A stretch of DNA of 64,000 nt, from contig FORK01000008.1 in the NCBI GenBank assembly GCA_900113995.1, positions 1-64,000 on the forward strand, read 5' to 3'. The notes below the pieces were generated by a model. The model did no database searches and was not told where the DNA came from. It worked only from the letters and a program-made list of their open reading frames with translations. The DNA is from Ruminococcaceae bacterium D5. Lineage in GTDB: Bacteria > Bacillota > Clostridia > Oscillospirales > Ruminococcaceae. A program made the position numbers and the translations under genes. Below, one piece after another: positions 7,260-16,074 of this stretch. Position 1 is the stretch's first letter; each line of letters starts with the position of its first letter.

Positions 7260-8618
7260 CTATTCCTGCTTGATGGCAGTCAGCGCCGAAATTTTGACGG
7301 CGCGGTTCGCGGGGTAATATCCCGAAATCAGCCCAATCAGGGTGGAAAAAACCAGTGCGCCGGCCACCAGCCAGCCGGGGATGATGGAAACGGGCGCTCC
7401 GGTACTTGCTGAACCATACCACATGCTGGCACCGCCCATTCCAATATTGAGTCCGAAAAAGTTCATCAGATAGGAAATCAAATAGCTGAGCAATATGCCG
7501 GCAATCCCGCCGAAAAATCCGATACAGCCCGCCTCCATCAGAAAGATAGCGCGGATATCGCGAACATAGCATCCAACAACCTTCATGACGCCGATTTCCC
7601 GGGTCCGTTCGTAAATGCTCATCAGCATGGTGTTGGCGATTCCGAGCGCTGCGACAAAGAGCGAGACGCCTGCGATAATTCCTAGGAACATCTGCTGCTT
7701 TTGGGTCTGCTCTTCCATTGGTTTGCGGATGGTCTCCATCGAATAGGTATCGAAGCCCATTGCCTGAATGGCTTCCTCAACTGCACCGACATATTCCATG
7801 TCGGCAACCTTTACCTTGGCATTCTGATATTTGCCCAGTTCCTTTTTGTCCACTTTGATATTGTTGGCCTTGATATAGTCGGCCTCAATCTTTTTCAGAT
7901 CCTCGATCGCCATGAACATGCCGCGTGAGGTTTCGTAACCGCGTGACCAGTCCTCCTTGAGGACTGCGGAAACCTTAGGCTTATATTCAACCTTTTTGGC
8001 CTTTTCATCCTGCTGGTCGAGCCGCAGAATCAGTTTTGAGGTAGCGAGATCGACAAACGGGTCGGCGATTTTTCCATTCCGGTCAGGGTAAGGATCGCGC
8101 CGGTTGTTGCGCTGCTTGCGGGTATCCCGCAGGTTGTATGCGGCGTACTGTCCGACCACCATGGAAAGAGGGGAGGAGAAGGCTTCCTCCCAGCTTCCGG
8201 AAAGCAATTCATAGCCCAGCAGAGGCATAGCCTCGGGATAGACGCCGACCACATTGTAAAAGCCGGTGGAATAGCGCTCCCCATTTCCGGCGTAGAGCTG
8301 TGCGGAAAGGTTTTGGGGGGTGTATAAGGGAGTTGCCGTCAAAACGCCCTTCATCTGCTGGATCTGCGCCATTACCTCATCGTTGAGGACAACTTCCTTG
8401 CCGTTTTTGCTGTTCCCATAGCTGTAGACTTCAATGATGGTGAGGTCTCCCATCTGGGCGAGAAGAGCCTCCTGACTCGCATTCATTCCGAGTCCCAGCG
8501 AAATCATGACAACAATGGCACAGGTGCCGACCACAACGCCGACGATAGTCAGCAGAGTACGGATCTTGCGGCGCAGAAGGTTGCGCAGACACATGGAAAC
8601 GATATCAAATATCATCAT
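7260..8618 (-). CDS. ABC transporter permease, MacB/FtsX type
   Basis: This 452-residue membrane protein has the FtsX-like architecture. One membrane segment lies near the start (RTLLTIVGVVVGTCAIVVMI), then a large extracytoplasmic MacB-type domain, then three C-terminal segments. The motif REIGVMKVVGCYVRDIRAIFL before the third helix is the usual ATPase-coupling region. The start is taken at the ATG at 8618, inside the end of the preceding gene, so the pair is translationally coupled. The frame could be read 15 codons upstream, but that part overlaps the neighbour and looks unlike the family. With the ATPase it should form a mechanotransmission-type exporter or lipoprotein/peptide efflux pump; the substrate is unknown. 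Confidence 0.88.
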   Translation of the reverse strand: MMIFDIVSMCLRNLLRRKIRTLLTIVGVVVGTCAIVVMISLGLGMNASQEALLAQMGDLTIIEVYSYGNSKNGKEVVLNDEVMAQIQQMKGVLTATPLYTPQNLSAQLYAGNGERYSTGFYNVVGVYPEAMPLLGYELLSGSWEEAFSSPLSMVVGQYAAYNLRDTRKQRNNRRDPYPDRNGKIADPFVDLATSKLILRLDQQDEKAKKVEYKPKVSAVLKEDWSRGYETSRGMFMAIEDLKKIEADYIKANNIKVDKKELGKYQNAKVKVADMEYVGAVEEAIQAMGFDTYSMETIRKPMEEQTQKQQMFLGIIAGVSLFVAALGIANTMLMSIYERTREIGVMKVVGCYVRDIRAIFLMEAGCIGFFGGIAGILLSYLISYLMNFFGLNIGMGGASMWYGSASTGAPVSIIPGWLVAGALVFSTLIGLISGYYPANRAVKISALTAIKQE

Positions 8619-10314
8619 CGCTAAAGAGACTCCTCTTGAGCTTTGCCTTCTGGACGGTGACATAGGCGCTCATCAGGCAGACGATCGCGCCGACAGTGTA
8701 CATAACCGGACGGATCGGGTCTTTCTCCGGCTCGGTGTCAACAGGCTCCGTGGGAGGAAGCTCCTCCGGAGGAAGAATATCGCCGCCGCTGAAGTCCATC
8801 GCCATGACCGAGATATTGAAGGGGGCGCTGGCCTCCTTGGGGTTCATATTGGCGTCCTCATAGGTCACGATGATATTGCCGATAAAGTCACCGGGCTCAT
8901 TATAGCGCACCGAAAAGTCGGCAGTCGATTCGGTGCCGGCGTTGAGGTTGCCGATGTACTGGCTCTGCCCAGGATTGTCCATTCCTTCTCCCTCTACCCG
9001 GGCGGTGAGGTTGTAAACGCCGCTGCGCCCCTTATTGACGAGGGAGACGGAGATATAGCACTCCTCACCTTGATAAGCCTCATCAACCTGGGGAATCCCC
9101 ATCTCGAAGCGGTCGGGGAAGTCGATCGGCAGCGTGATGCTCTCGCTCGATTCGCCGCTTACCAGACGCTCATTGTCGTTGGCATTATTGACATACTGAT
9201 ATTTAAAGCTGAGATTGATCGCATTTGCATCCTCGTCATCGGTTACCTTGGTCAGACCGGGCTTGATCGTAACCTTTTTTTCCATGATGCTTCCGGCGGA
9301 AAGCCTTTCGATAAAGAAGGTGTTGGAGGAACTGGTCATCGAAAAGACGCCGGTGGGGGAAACGTTCATGACAATGTTGAGCAAAGCATTGGTGGTGCTG
9401 GTATTGCGCAGTCTCAGGGTCAAGGTGAAGTCCTCTCCCGCGGTGACGCTGCTGCCGCCGTAATCATAGCTGTCGACGATGATGTAAGGGGTCAGCGGGT
9501 CCAGCTCGGTTTTATCGTCGTCATCATCGTCATCGTCGTCCTCGACATACTCCTCGGTGCGGGGAATATTTGTGGTGCAGTCAACGGTGCGGACGGTGCC
9601 ATCGGTGAGTTTATAATAACAGGTAAAAGATAGGATATTCCCGGAGCCGGTATAGCGCAGGGAAAGCTGGATGTCGAAGGTCATGCGGTCGGTGCCGGAT
9701 TCAGCGGGGTCCACGAATACCGGCTTTACGCTGGTGTTGGTCAGAACGAAGGAATCGTTGGAGTTATAGCTGGTAAACGCCAGCGAAGAGGGGTCTACAT
9801 CGAGCGCCGCAATGTTGTAGTCGGTCGCGCGGAAGGTCACGTCGAAGGTAGTATTCCGCTTGATCGTGCCGCTGCGGGAAATTTTCAGCATTTTGATGTT
9901 GTTCGAGCTGATGACGGTGCTGCCTTCCCCCTCGTTGGTCACCTCAAAGGCGGCCTTCGAATCGCTGGTGAGCCTTCCGTCGCTGGTGAAGGTGAGACCC
10001 ATCCAGCTGCAGGTGGAGATGCTGTTGCTGTCGGTGGTAAAGGCGGCGACCGGCTGATTTTGATAGAGCGGGGAATTGGAAGGGCCGGTGATCTTCAGCG
10101 CCCATTGGTTCTTATAAGTACTGGTATTATACTCAACCCCAGCGGTGTAGTAGCCGACTGGAAGGGAAGAGTAGGGGGTTCCCTCGACGGTAATGCCCTT
10201 ATACTGGCTTTTGTCAACCTGGGCGGCCTCTTTTGCAGCAAAGGCAGCTGTCGGCAGCATCAGTAATACCAGTGCAAGACAGAGCAAAAGGCTAAACAGT
10301 TGTTTCATTCTCAT
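8605..10314 (-). CDS. Exported COG1361-like protein with an Asp-rich linker
   Basis: This 569-residue protein begins with a clear signal peptide (KQLFSLLLCLALVLLMLP, cut near AFAA). It has a series of beta-rich, CARDB/NEW3-like modules and a C-terminal membrane anchor (VGAIVCLMSAYVTV) with a short basic cytoplasmic tail. A run of nine aspartates near residue 265 separates an N-terminal region from the repeats and could bind calcium. The ATG at 10314 is chosen because AAGGAG lies 10 bases upstream and the signal peptide starts there. It sits between the ATPase and permease with overlaps on both sides, so it is probably an integral extracytoplasmic partner. The function is inferred from context only. 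Confidence 0.75.
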   Translation of the reverse strand: MRMKQLFSLLLCLALVLLMLPTAAFAAKEAAQVDKSQYKGITVEGTPYSSLPVGYYTAGVEYNTSTYKNQWALKITGPSNSPLYQNQPVAAFTTDSNSISTCSWMGLTFTSDGRLTSDSKAAFEVTNEGEGSTVISSNNIKMLKISRSGTIKRNTTFDVTFRATDYNIAALDVDPSSLAFTSYNSNDSFVLTNTSVKPVFVDPAESGTDRMTFDIQLSLRYTGSGNILSFTCYYKLTDGTVRTVDCTTNIPRTEEYVEDDDDDDDDDKTELDPLTPYIIVDSYDYGGSSVTAGEDFTLTLRLRNTSTTNALLNIVMNVSPTGVFSMTSSSNTFFIERLSAGSIMEKKVTIKPGLTKVTDDEDANAINLSFKYQYVNNANDNERLVSGESSESITLPIDFPDRFEMGIPQVDEAYQGEECYISVSLVNKGRSGVYNLTARVEGEGMDNPGQSQYIGNLNAGTESTADFSVRYNEPGDFIGNIIVTYEDANMNPKEASAPFNISVMAMDFSGGDILPPEELPPTEPVDTEPEKDPIRPVMYTVGAIVCLMSAYVTVQKAKLKRSLFSDDDI

Positions 10315-11188
10315 CGGCCTTGTTCTCCTTTTCTTTCTCTTGAGGGGTGGGAGCGGTAGTTTTTTCGTCCGGCGGCGGCCGGAAGGCGTCTCTCTGGTCT
10401 TCGGCTTTTTCCGCCTCCGCGCAAAGGCTCTGCTCTGCGTCCGCCGGGATATGCTTCGTGGAAGCGGACTCTTCCCGCGCCGGATCCAGATAGGCGGGGG
10501 ATTCGTTGCGTTCATCCCCGACCAGAAGGCCGTCCCGAATGGTGATGATCCGGTCGGCGTACCGCGCCAGCTCGTTGTCGTGGGTGACCAGGACAAAGGT
10601 GATGTTGTTCTGATGGGACATCTCGATCAGAAGCTTCATGACCTCCAGAGTCGTGTGGCTGTCGAGGTTGCCGGTGGGTTCGTCCGCAAAGACGATTTTC
10701 GGCTTCGCAACGAAAGCGCGCGCGATGCCGACCCGCTGCTGCTGGCCTCCGGACATTTCGGATGGCTTGTGGTTGATGCGGTTGCCGAGGCCGACCTTTT
10801 TGAGCATCTGGGCCGCTTCGCGGTCCCTGACCATACGCGGCACCCCGCGGAAGAGAAGGGGCATGGCGACGTTTTCCAAGGCGGACATCGAGGCAATCAG
10901 ATTGTAGGACTGGAATACAAATCCGATGTTCCGCTGGCGGAATCCGGCGAGCTGATCCTCTGAAAGTCGGGAAATATTGGTTTTCCCAATCCGGACGCTG
11001 CCGGAGGTAGGCTTTTCCAACCCTGCGAGCTGATTGAGAAGGGTGGACTTTCCTGACCCGGAGGTTCCCAGAATGCAGCAGATTTCTCCGCGGCCGATCT
11101 GAAGATTGATATGAGAGAGGGCCCGGACCTTCTCGTGGCCGACCCGGTAGACTTTTGAGAGGTCATGAATGGTGATAATCGCGTCCAA
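10292..11188 (-). CDS. ABC transporter ATP-binding protein, MacB/LolD type
   Basis: The first 225 residues form a standard ABC ATPase of the LolD/MacB class. Walker A is GTSGSGKST (41-49), the signature MSGGQQQR (145-152), Walker B IVFADE (165-170) and the switch histidine in VTHD. It energises the permease encoded downstream. The C-terminal 70 residues are an unusual low-complexity, charged tail (Glu/Lys/Pro-rich) beyond the normal family end. Translation starts at TTG with GGAGG 11 bases upstream. It is the first gene of a three-gene operon whose members overlap by 14 to 23 bases. Confidence 0.92.
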   Translation of the reverse strand: MDAIITIHDLSKVYRVGHEKVRALSHINLQIGRGEICCILGTSGSGKSTLLNQLAGLEKPTSGSVRIGKTNISRLSEDQLAGFRQRNIGFVFQSYNLIASMSALENVAMPLLFRGVPRMVRDREAAQMLKKVGLGNRINHKPSEMSGGQQQRVGIARAFVAKPKIVFADEPTGNLDSHTTLEVMKLLIEMSHQNNITFVLVTHDNELARYADRIITIRDGLLVGDERNESPAYLDPAREESASTKHIPADAEQSLCAEAEKAEDQRDAFRPPPDEKTTAPTPQEKEKENKADENETTV

Positions 11189-11441
11189 ACGTCCGAAAAC
11201 CTCCTTTCGCCGTGCGGCGGTGTTTCTATTTTATTGAGTGCCTAAAGAAAGGAAAATTGTTGCCTGCGCTCCGGAAAAGATTTCACATATGCTTCCCGTT
11301 TTCCGATTTGGATTCAAACGCGGGTGGCCTGCACCGGGGCCGCGCAGCGGCCCATAACGCGGAAGCCTTCTGAATCGGCCTCAATCGATGCAGAAGCATT
11401 ATACCATAATCCGACAAAATCTTCTATCCTGTTCGATGAAA

Positions 11442-11478
11442 AGGGCGGAGCCGAAAGAATTTCTTTCGGCTCCGCCCT
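11442..11478 (-). terminator. Terminator of the penicillin-binding protein gene
   Basis: AGGGCGGAGCCGAAAG (11442-11457) pairs perfectly with 11463-11478; TTTTC follows on the minus strand. The 250 bases between here and the ABC operon start hold no recognised gene. Confidence 0.75.
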
Positions 11479-11491
11479 GTCGGGGGATGGA

Positions 11492-13843
11492 TTACGGTGT
11501 TGCAGAACCGCCCTGGCTTCTGATCCAATCCCAATAATTAGGAACGGAACTTTCACTGCTGGAGGACTCCTCCGCAGGAGAGCTGTCCGAGGAGCCATAG
11601 CGCGAAGGACTGGCGATCTGGCTGCCGCGGCGGGAGTCATCTTCCTCCTCGTCCTCGTTCAGATCGAGGATTTCCCCATGATAGGTGCATTCCTCAGGCA
11701 TGTTTGTAAGTTTGTACCAGCCGGTTCCGATCTGGGTGCACAACGGCCCGGCGAGTTTTCCTGTCTCGAGACAGTATTGCTTCTGAACAACGTTGGGAGA
11801 ATCGGGAAAGTCGATGACAGGAAGATTTGCATGAATGGGTGCCATCACATTTTTCCAGATGATGGGGGGCGGATATCCGTAGCCGGAATAGCGGATCGTC
11901 TCCATCTCGTCGTAGCCCAGATAGCAGACGCCGACGTAGTAGGGGGTAACGCCGATAAACCACTGGTTGTAATCTTCGTCCGAGGTGCCGGTTTTGCCGG
12001 CGATCGGCATCTCTGAGAACTTGGCGGTGGTGCCGGTGCCGGGCGCCGCGGCAGTGACCCGCTGGAGCAGCTTGTTCATCAGGGTCGCCGTTTCAGCCGA
12101 GATCACCCGCTTGGGAACCGCCTTGTTTTCCAGAATGACTTTACCGTTCGAATCGAGCACCTTGGTATACGAATGCGGTGTGTAATAGAGTCCGCCGTTT
12201 CCAAAAATCTGGTATCCTGCTGCCATTTCCAACGGGGTCACGCCATCGGTCAGCCCGCCAAGCGCCATCGGCGCAAGGGCGATATCGGTATAGGTGCGGC
12301 CGTTGCGGGTTTCGCTCTCCACAAGATGCTGGAAATTGAGCTGATTGCGCAGAAAATCAAAGCTGGTCCGCGGAGTCAGCATCTGCACCAGCTTCACCGG
12401 AATGGTGTTGGTGGAGCGCTGAAGCGCCTCCGTAATAGTGATCGGCCCGCGGTAGAAGCCGTAGAAGTTTTTCGGATACCAGGAATTCATGTCCTCGGGG
12501 TCGAGCAGAATGGGGCTGTCGTCCCAGACCATCGACCAGTGGATGATATTGCGCTCCACAGCCAGAGAATAGGAGGCAAGCGGCTTAATGGTGGAGCCGG
12601 GGTGCCGCACCGCGCTGGTGGCGCGGTTGAAGAGCCGCGCGCCGGTCTTTTCCCGGTTGGATCCGACAATCGCCTTGATCTGCCCCTCAAGATTGAGGAC
12701 GACAAAGGCAGATTCCGGGTATTCTTCATTGTGGACCTGGGTAAAGGGGCTGTTTTCGCTGCCGACGATGTACTTCTTTTCCAGATACTCCTGCATCTCG
12801 GCGTCAACGGTGGTATAGATTCGGAAGCCGCCGGTGCGCAGTGCCTCTTTGGCGCCGGCCTCAGTGTATCCCGCCCTCTCGACGAGGTCATTGAGCACCT
12901 CATCATAGACCGTATCGATAAACCAGCCCTGTACCGTTTCAAGATTTTCGTGGTATTCCTCGGTGCGGAACACCATTTCCTGATCGACAGCCGCCTGATA
13001 CTCCTCGTCGGTAAGCATTGGAGTCCCGTCCGGCCGGTTCTGATCATGCATCATCTTGAGGATCATCAGCTGCCGTTCCCGGTTGTTTTCGGGATAAATG
13101 AAAGGATTCCAGTAGGTGGGGTTCTGGGTGATGGCAATCAGCGAAGCAGCCTCCGCCGCAGTCAGATCCGAAACATTTTTTCCGAAATAGAGATTCGCGG
13201 CGGACTGTACACCGTTCTGTCCGTTGCCGAGCGCAATGGTATTGAGATAGACCTCGAGAATCTGATCCTTGGAATAATTCTTTTCCAGATTGATCGCGCG
13301 GAAGATTTCCCGGACCTTTCGGCCGACGTCAAATTCCTTGTCGTCTGTGACGTTTTTAATGACCTGCTGGGTGATGGTGGATCCGCCGAAATAGTCGGAG
13401 GCAAACGGATTGAGGTAGTTGACCGCCGCCATGACGGTGCGCTTGAGATCGACGCCCGAGTGCTGCCAAAAGCGTTTGTCCTCGACCGCAACCGCCGCAT
13501 CCTTGACGGACTGGGGTATGTCGGAATAGTCGACCCAGACACGGTTTTCATTGTTCTGAACCCGCTGAAGCTCAAAATATTCGTCGGTTTCCTCGTCGAG
13601 CGCATACAGGATGGTGGTAAAACTCATCTTGACATTTTCCAGCTCCACCTTGTCGCTGGCGTCGAGGGTGTTGAGAACATAGACGGTCAGCACCGAGGCG
13701 ACGATACAGCCGGTAATAATTCCGACCATCATCAGCACCGCCAGCAGCTTGGCCGCAAGGAGGAGGGGCCGGAAACCGGTATTCTTTTTCCTTCGCTTGG
13801 GTGATGGGTTCGGTGCAGATCTTTTTGCTTGCTGTGGCACCAA
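11492..13843 (-). CDS. Class A penicillin-binding protein (PBP1A type)
   Basis: This bifunctional cell-wall synthase polymerises glycan strands and cross-links peptides outside the membrane. A basic cytoplasmic tail is followed by one membrane segment (about 27-57). The glycosyltransferase-51 domain has the catalytic glutamate in VEDKRFWQHSG (E121) and GGSTITQQ (153-160). The transpeptidase domain shows S417-x-x-K420 (STIK), S477-T-N479 and KTGT (617-620). The last 60 residues are acidic then Ser/Pro-rich, a common disordered tail. Translation starts at TTG 13843 or GTG 13840 behind AAGGAGGG; no in-frame ATG is nearby. The gene is monocistronic and divergent from the BofC-domain protein. Confidence 0.95.
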   Translation of the reverse strand: MVPQQAKRSAPNPSPKRRKKNTGFRPLLLAAKLLAVLMMVGIITGCIVASVLTVYVLNTLDASDKVELENVKMSFTTILYALDEETDEYFELQRVQNNENRVWVDYSDIPQSVKDAAVAVEDKRFWQHSGVDLKRTVMAAVNYLNPFASDYFGGSTITQQVIKNVTDDKEFDVGRKVREIFRAINLEKNYSKDQILEVYLNTIALGNGQNGVQSAANLYFGKNVSDLTAAEAASLIAITQNPTYWNPFIYPENNRERQLMILKMMHDQNRPDGTPMLTDEEYQAAVDQEMVFRTEEYHENLETVQGWFIDTVYDEVLNDLVERAGYTEAGAKEALRTGGFRIYTTVDAEMQEYLEKKYIVGSENSPFTQVHNEEYPESAFVVLNLEGQIKAIVGSNREKTGARLFNRATSAVRHPGSTIKPLASYSLAVERNIIHWSMVWDDSPILLDPEDMNSWYPKNFYGFYRGPITITEALQRSTNTIPVKLVQMLTPRTSFDFLRNQLNFQHLVESETRNGRTYTDIALAPMALGGLTDGVTPLEMAAGYQIFGNGGLYYTPHSYTKVLDSNGKVILENKAVPKRVISAETATLMNKLLQRVTAAAPGTGTTAKFSEMPIAGKTGTSDEDYNQWFIGVTPYYVGVCYLGYDEMETIRYSGYGYPPPIIWKNVMAPIHANLPVIDFPDSPNVVQKQYCLETGKLAGPLCTQIGTGWYKLTNMPEECTYHGEILDLNEDEEEDDSRRGSQIASPSRYGSSDSSPAEESSSSESSVPNYWDWIRSQGGSATP

Positions 13844-13942
13844 ATCATCCCTCCTTTTCGTAATATGAAACAGAATGCAGCTTTGAAAAAAGGATGGCGG
13901 CCGCCGAAGAACCCGCCTTCCGAAATCTCACAAGTATCAACT

Positions 13943-13948
13943 AGTATA
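13943..13948 (-). promoter_or_regulatory. Extended -10 promoter of the PBP gene
   Basis: On the minus strand CTGTGG precedes TATACT (plus 13943-13948), giving a TGn extended -10. No good -35 is visible. Confidence 0.5.
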
Positions 13949-14056
13949 CCACAGAATCCTATATTTGTGTAGACGCTTTTTCCTGAAAAGGTAAAGTTAC
14001 GCTGCATAGAGCGGTGCGGCGCGGTCAACACTGAGTGGGAAAGGGGAGAAAAGCAT

Positions 14057-14404
14057 ATGGCAAAACATGCCGCACGCTGGGGCCTTGCCGTGCTGGCGGC
14101 GTCGGTCGGGATCGGGTTTGGAAGCGGGCTGCTGCTGCGCCAGCTTGCACCGCAGCAGAGCCTGAGCGCCAATGATTTTACCGGTTCGGTCAGTGCCGCT
14201 ACGCCGGAACCAAAGCCGCACTACCTGCTTAAAGGATACGAGGGAAAGCTGGCCGTCTTTATCATCGGGAAGGAGGAGCCGGAGCTGGTTCTGGACCGGT
14301 ATCTGCACCATCTGCCCGATGTTGACCGCCTTCGTCTGGAAGAGGGAATTCAGGTGGCGCAGTATTCCGATCTGCTGCGTCTGATCGAGGACTACACCAG
14401 TTGA
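14057..14404 (+). CDS. Membrane-anchored protein with BofC C-terminal-like domain
   Basis: This 115-residue protein has an N-terminal membrane anchor (WGLAVLAASVGIGFGSGLLL) and a C-terminal module with the BofC pattern YLLKGYEGKLAVFI, then LPDVDRLRLEEGIQV. In Bacillus the BofC domain is extracytoplasmic and linked to sporulation protease control; many clostridial proteins carry just this module and are uncharacterised. The ATG follows GGGGAGAAAAGCAT. It is divergent from the PBP gene with about 210 bases between starts. The domain is moderately certain; a sporulation role is inferred. Confidence 0.65.
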   Translation: MAKHAARWGLAVLAASVGIGFGSGLLLRQLAPQQSLSANDFTGSVSAATPEPKPHYLLKGYEGKLAVFIIGKEEPELVLDRYLHHLPDVDRLRLEEGIQVAQYSDLLRLIEDYTS

Positions 14405-14579
14405 CCCGCCTCTGATACAGTGGCTTTTTTTGGCGAAATGATTGCAGAACTGCTCCTTTTTTAGAAGATTTGACAACGAATTGTAATCTTACCTTCATCA
14501 TGGAAGGATGAAATCCACAGGATGAATCCGGTATAATAAGCCAGTAACATCCAATTTGAACAGTAGGAGTGTTATTTGC

Positions 14580-14948
14580 ATGTATTTCCGCTTTGCACAT
14601 AATAACATCAATGTCTGCAATCTTGACGAGAGCATCGCATTTTATGAAAAGGCGCTTGGCCTGCGGGAAATCCGGCGGAAGGAAGCTGCCGACGGCAGCT
14701 TTATTCTGGTCTATCTTTCGGATGGAACCAGTGAACATCAGCTCGAGCTGACCTGGCTGCGCGACCACACCGATCCTTATAATCTCGGAGAGAATGAGAT
14801 TCATATTGCGTTTCGCACCGACGATATGGAGGCGGCGCATCGGCTCCACAGTGAAATGGGCTGTATCTGCTATGAGAACAAGGCGATGGGGATCTATTTT
14901 ATCAGTGATCCCGACGGTTATTGGCTGGAAATTGTTCCCGCCAAATAA
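14580..14948 (+). CDS. VOC-superfamily (glyoxalase I-like) protein
   Basis: This 122-residue protein has the paired beta-alpha-beta-beta-beta modules of the vicinal oxygen chelate fold. Metal-ligand positions are recognisable: H5-type near the start (FRFAHNNINVCNLD), E in HQLELTW, H in NEIHIAFRTDD and E in GYWLEIVP. These match glyoxalase I (lactoylglutathione lyase), which detoxifies methylglyoxal, although Firmicutes often use other thiols. The ATG at 14580 has AGGAG 10 bases upstream, so the ATG eight codons before it is not used. TATAAT at 14532-14537 is a likely -10. Confidence 0.85.
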   Translation: MYFRFAHNNINVCNLDESIAFYEKALGLREIRRKEAADGSFILVYLSDGTSEHQLELTWLRDHTDPYNLGENEIHIAFRTDDMEAAHRLHSEMGCICYENKAMGIYFISDPDGYWLEIVPAK

Positions 14949-15022
14949 ATTTTGGAAGCACGGCGCTCTCCTGCCGCTCTCCAACCTACAGGCGGGGATC
15001 GTTGGTGGTTCGATACTCCTTA

Positions 15023-15070
15023 AAAGGCGCAAAGAGCCGTCCCCGATCGGGGACGGCTCTTTGCGCCTTT
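15023..15070. terminator. Bidirectional terminator between the VOC and LysR genes
   Basis: A perfect 22-bp stem (15023-15044 with 15049-15070) has a GATC loop, starts with AAA and ends with TTT. It serves two convergent genes. Confidence 0.85.
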
Positions 15071-15093
15071 CGCGCGGGGCGGCAAAATCGGGG

Positions 15094-15960
15094 TCAGCAG
15101 GCGCTGAAATGCTTTTCGATAAAACGGAGGAAGGTTCTGCTGGCGCCCGACAAGGCCCGGGAATCCCGGCAGGCGACCGCAACGGTTCTTGTAACCGGGG
15201 AATCGAGGGGAAGGGTGACCAGATTCTGTGCAATATTTTGCAGAACCGGTCGATAGAGGACGGAAACACCCAGCCCCTGTTCCACCATCGAAACGATGCT
15301 GTAATCGTCATACACCTTATATTGAAGATTCGGCGTCAGTCCCTCAGTGGCAAAAGCGTCCAGCACAACGCTGTGCTCTCCTTCGTCGAGCAAAATAAAA
15401 GGCTCGGCCGCAAGGGATTGCAGGGTGAGGCGTTTCTGCACCGCGAGCGGATGCCCGGGGCAGAGGACCGCCAGCATTTCATCCTGATACAGCGGTATGG
15501 TTTTCAGTCCGGAAACGGCCGTCGGGTTGACGAAGCCGAAGTCCACGCTGCCCTCCTTGATCCATTGGCTGATATTGGTGTATTCCCCCTGAAGCAGTTC
15601 AAACTGCACCGAAGGGTACAGCTCCTTGAACTGTTTGATCAGAAAAGGAAGCCAGTTGCGGCTGACGCTGGTGAAGGTACCGATCCGAATCACGCTGCCT
15701 TCCAGTCCTTCCATCTCGCGGCGCTTGCGGCGCAGCTCATCGCAGGCATTGCAGACCGCCCGGATGAACGGAAGATATTCCTGCCCGTCGGGAGTCAGGG
15801 TGATCCCGCTTTTGGAACGGTGAAAAAGGGTGGCGCAAAGTTCCTCCTCAAGGGTTTGAACCATCTGGCTGACGGCGGACTGGGTGTAATCAAGTTCCTG
15901 TGCGGCGCGGGTAAAGCTGCCTGTTTCCACGACTTTGAGAAAAACGTAGTATCGAGTCAA
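15094..15960 (-). CDS. LysR-family transcriptional regulator
   Basis: The N-terminus is a LysR winged helix (YYVFLKVVETGSFTRAAQ, SQMVQTLEEEL, then LFHRSKSGITLTPDG). A periplasmic-binding-like effector domain runs from about residue 85. I place the start at TTG 15960, giving 288 residues. The frame can be read up to 16026, but that extension covers a good promoter (15998-16026) and so is not coding. The regulator is divergent from azlCD with overlapping promoters, the classic layout for a LysR protein controlling its neighbour. Its ligand is probably an amino acid or analogue, by inference. Confidence 0.9.
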   Translation of the reverse strand: MTRYYVFLKVVETGSFTRAAQELDYTQSAVSQMVQTLEEELCATLFHRSKSGITLTPDGQEYLPFIRAVCNACDELRRKRREMEGLEGSVIRIGTFTSVSRNWLPFLIKQFKELYPSVQFELLQGEYTNISQWIKEGSVDFGFVNPTAVSGLKTIPLYQDEMLAVLCPGHPLAVQKRLTLQSLAAEPFILLDEGEHSVVLDAFATEGLTPNLQYKVYDDYSIVSMVEQGLGVSVLYRPVLQNIAQNLVTLPLDSPVTRTVAVACRDSRALSGASRTFLRFIEKHFSAC

Positions 15961-15997
15961 AAAATCAGCCCCATTTATAAGTGAATCTAATGATACT

Positions 15998-16026
15998 ATT
16001 ATAATAATTCGTTTTACTGATTTCAA
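15998..16026 (-). promoter_or_regulatory. Promoter of the LysR gene
   Basis: On the minus strand TTGAAA (plus 16021-16026), 17 bases, TATAAT (plus 15998-16003). It overlaps the azlC promoter on the other strand. Confidence 0.8.
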
Positions 16027-16041
16027 GGGACGCGGTAAAAT
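16013..16041 (+). promoter_or_regulatory. Promoter of azlCD
   Basis: TTTACT (16013-16018), 17 bases, TAAAAT (16036-16041). It shares DNA with the divergent LysR promoter, so one LysR site could control both. Confidence 0.65.
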
Positions 16042-16074
16042 AGTCCTTGCAGAACGGAAAAAGGGGAGATTTTG

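Noticed and set aside
12173-13804. Long plus-strand open frame opposite the penicillin-binding protein
   Set aside because: The PBP frame has complete catalytic motifs; this frame has none.
15961-16026. N-terminal extension of the LysR gene to ATG 16026
   Set aside because: The segment contains a consensus promoter with a 17-base spacer, and the family starts at the TTG at 15960.
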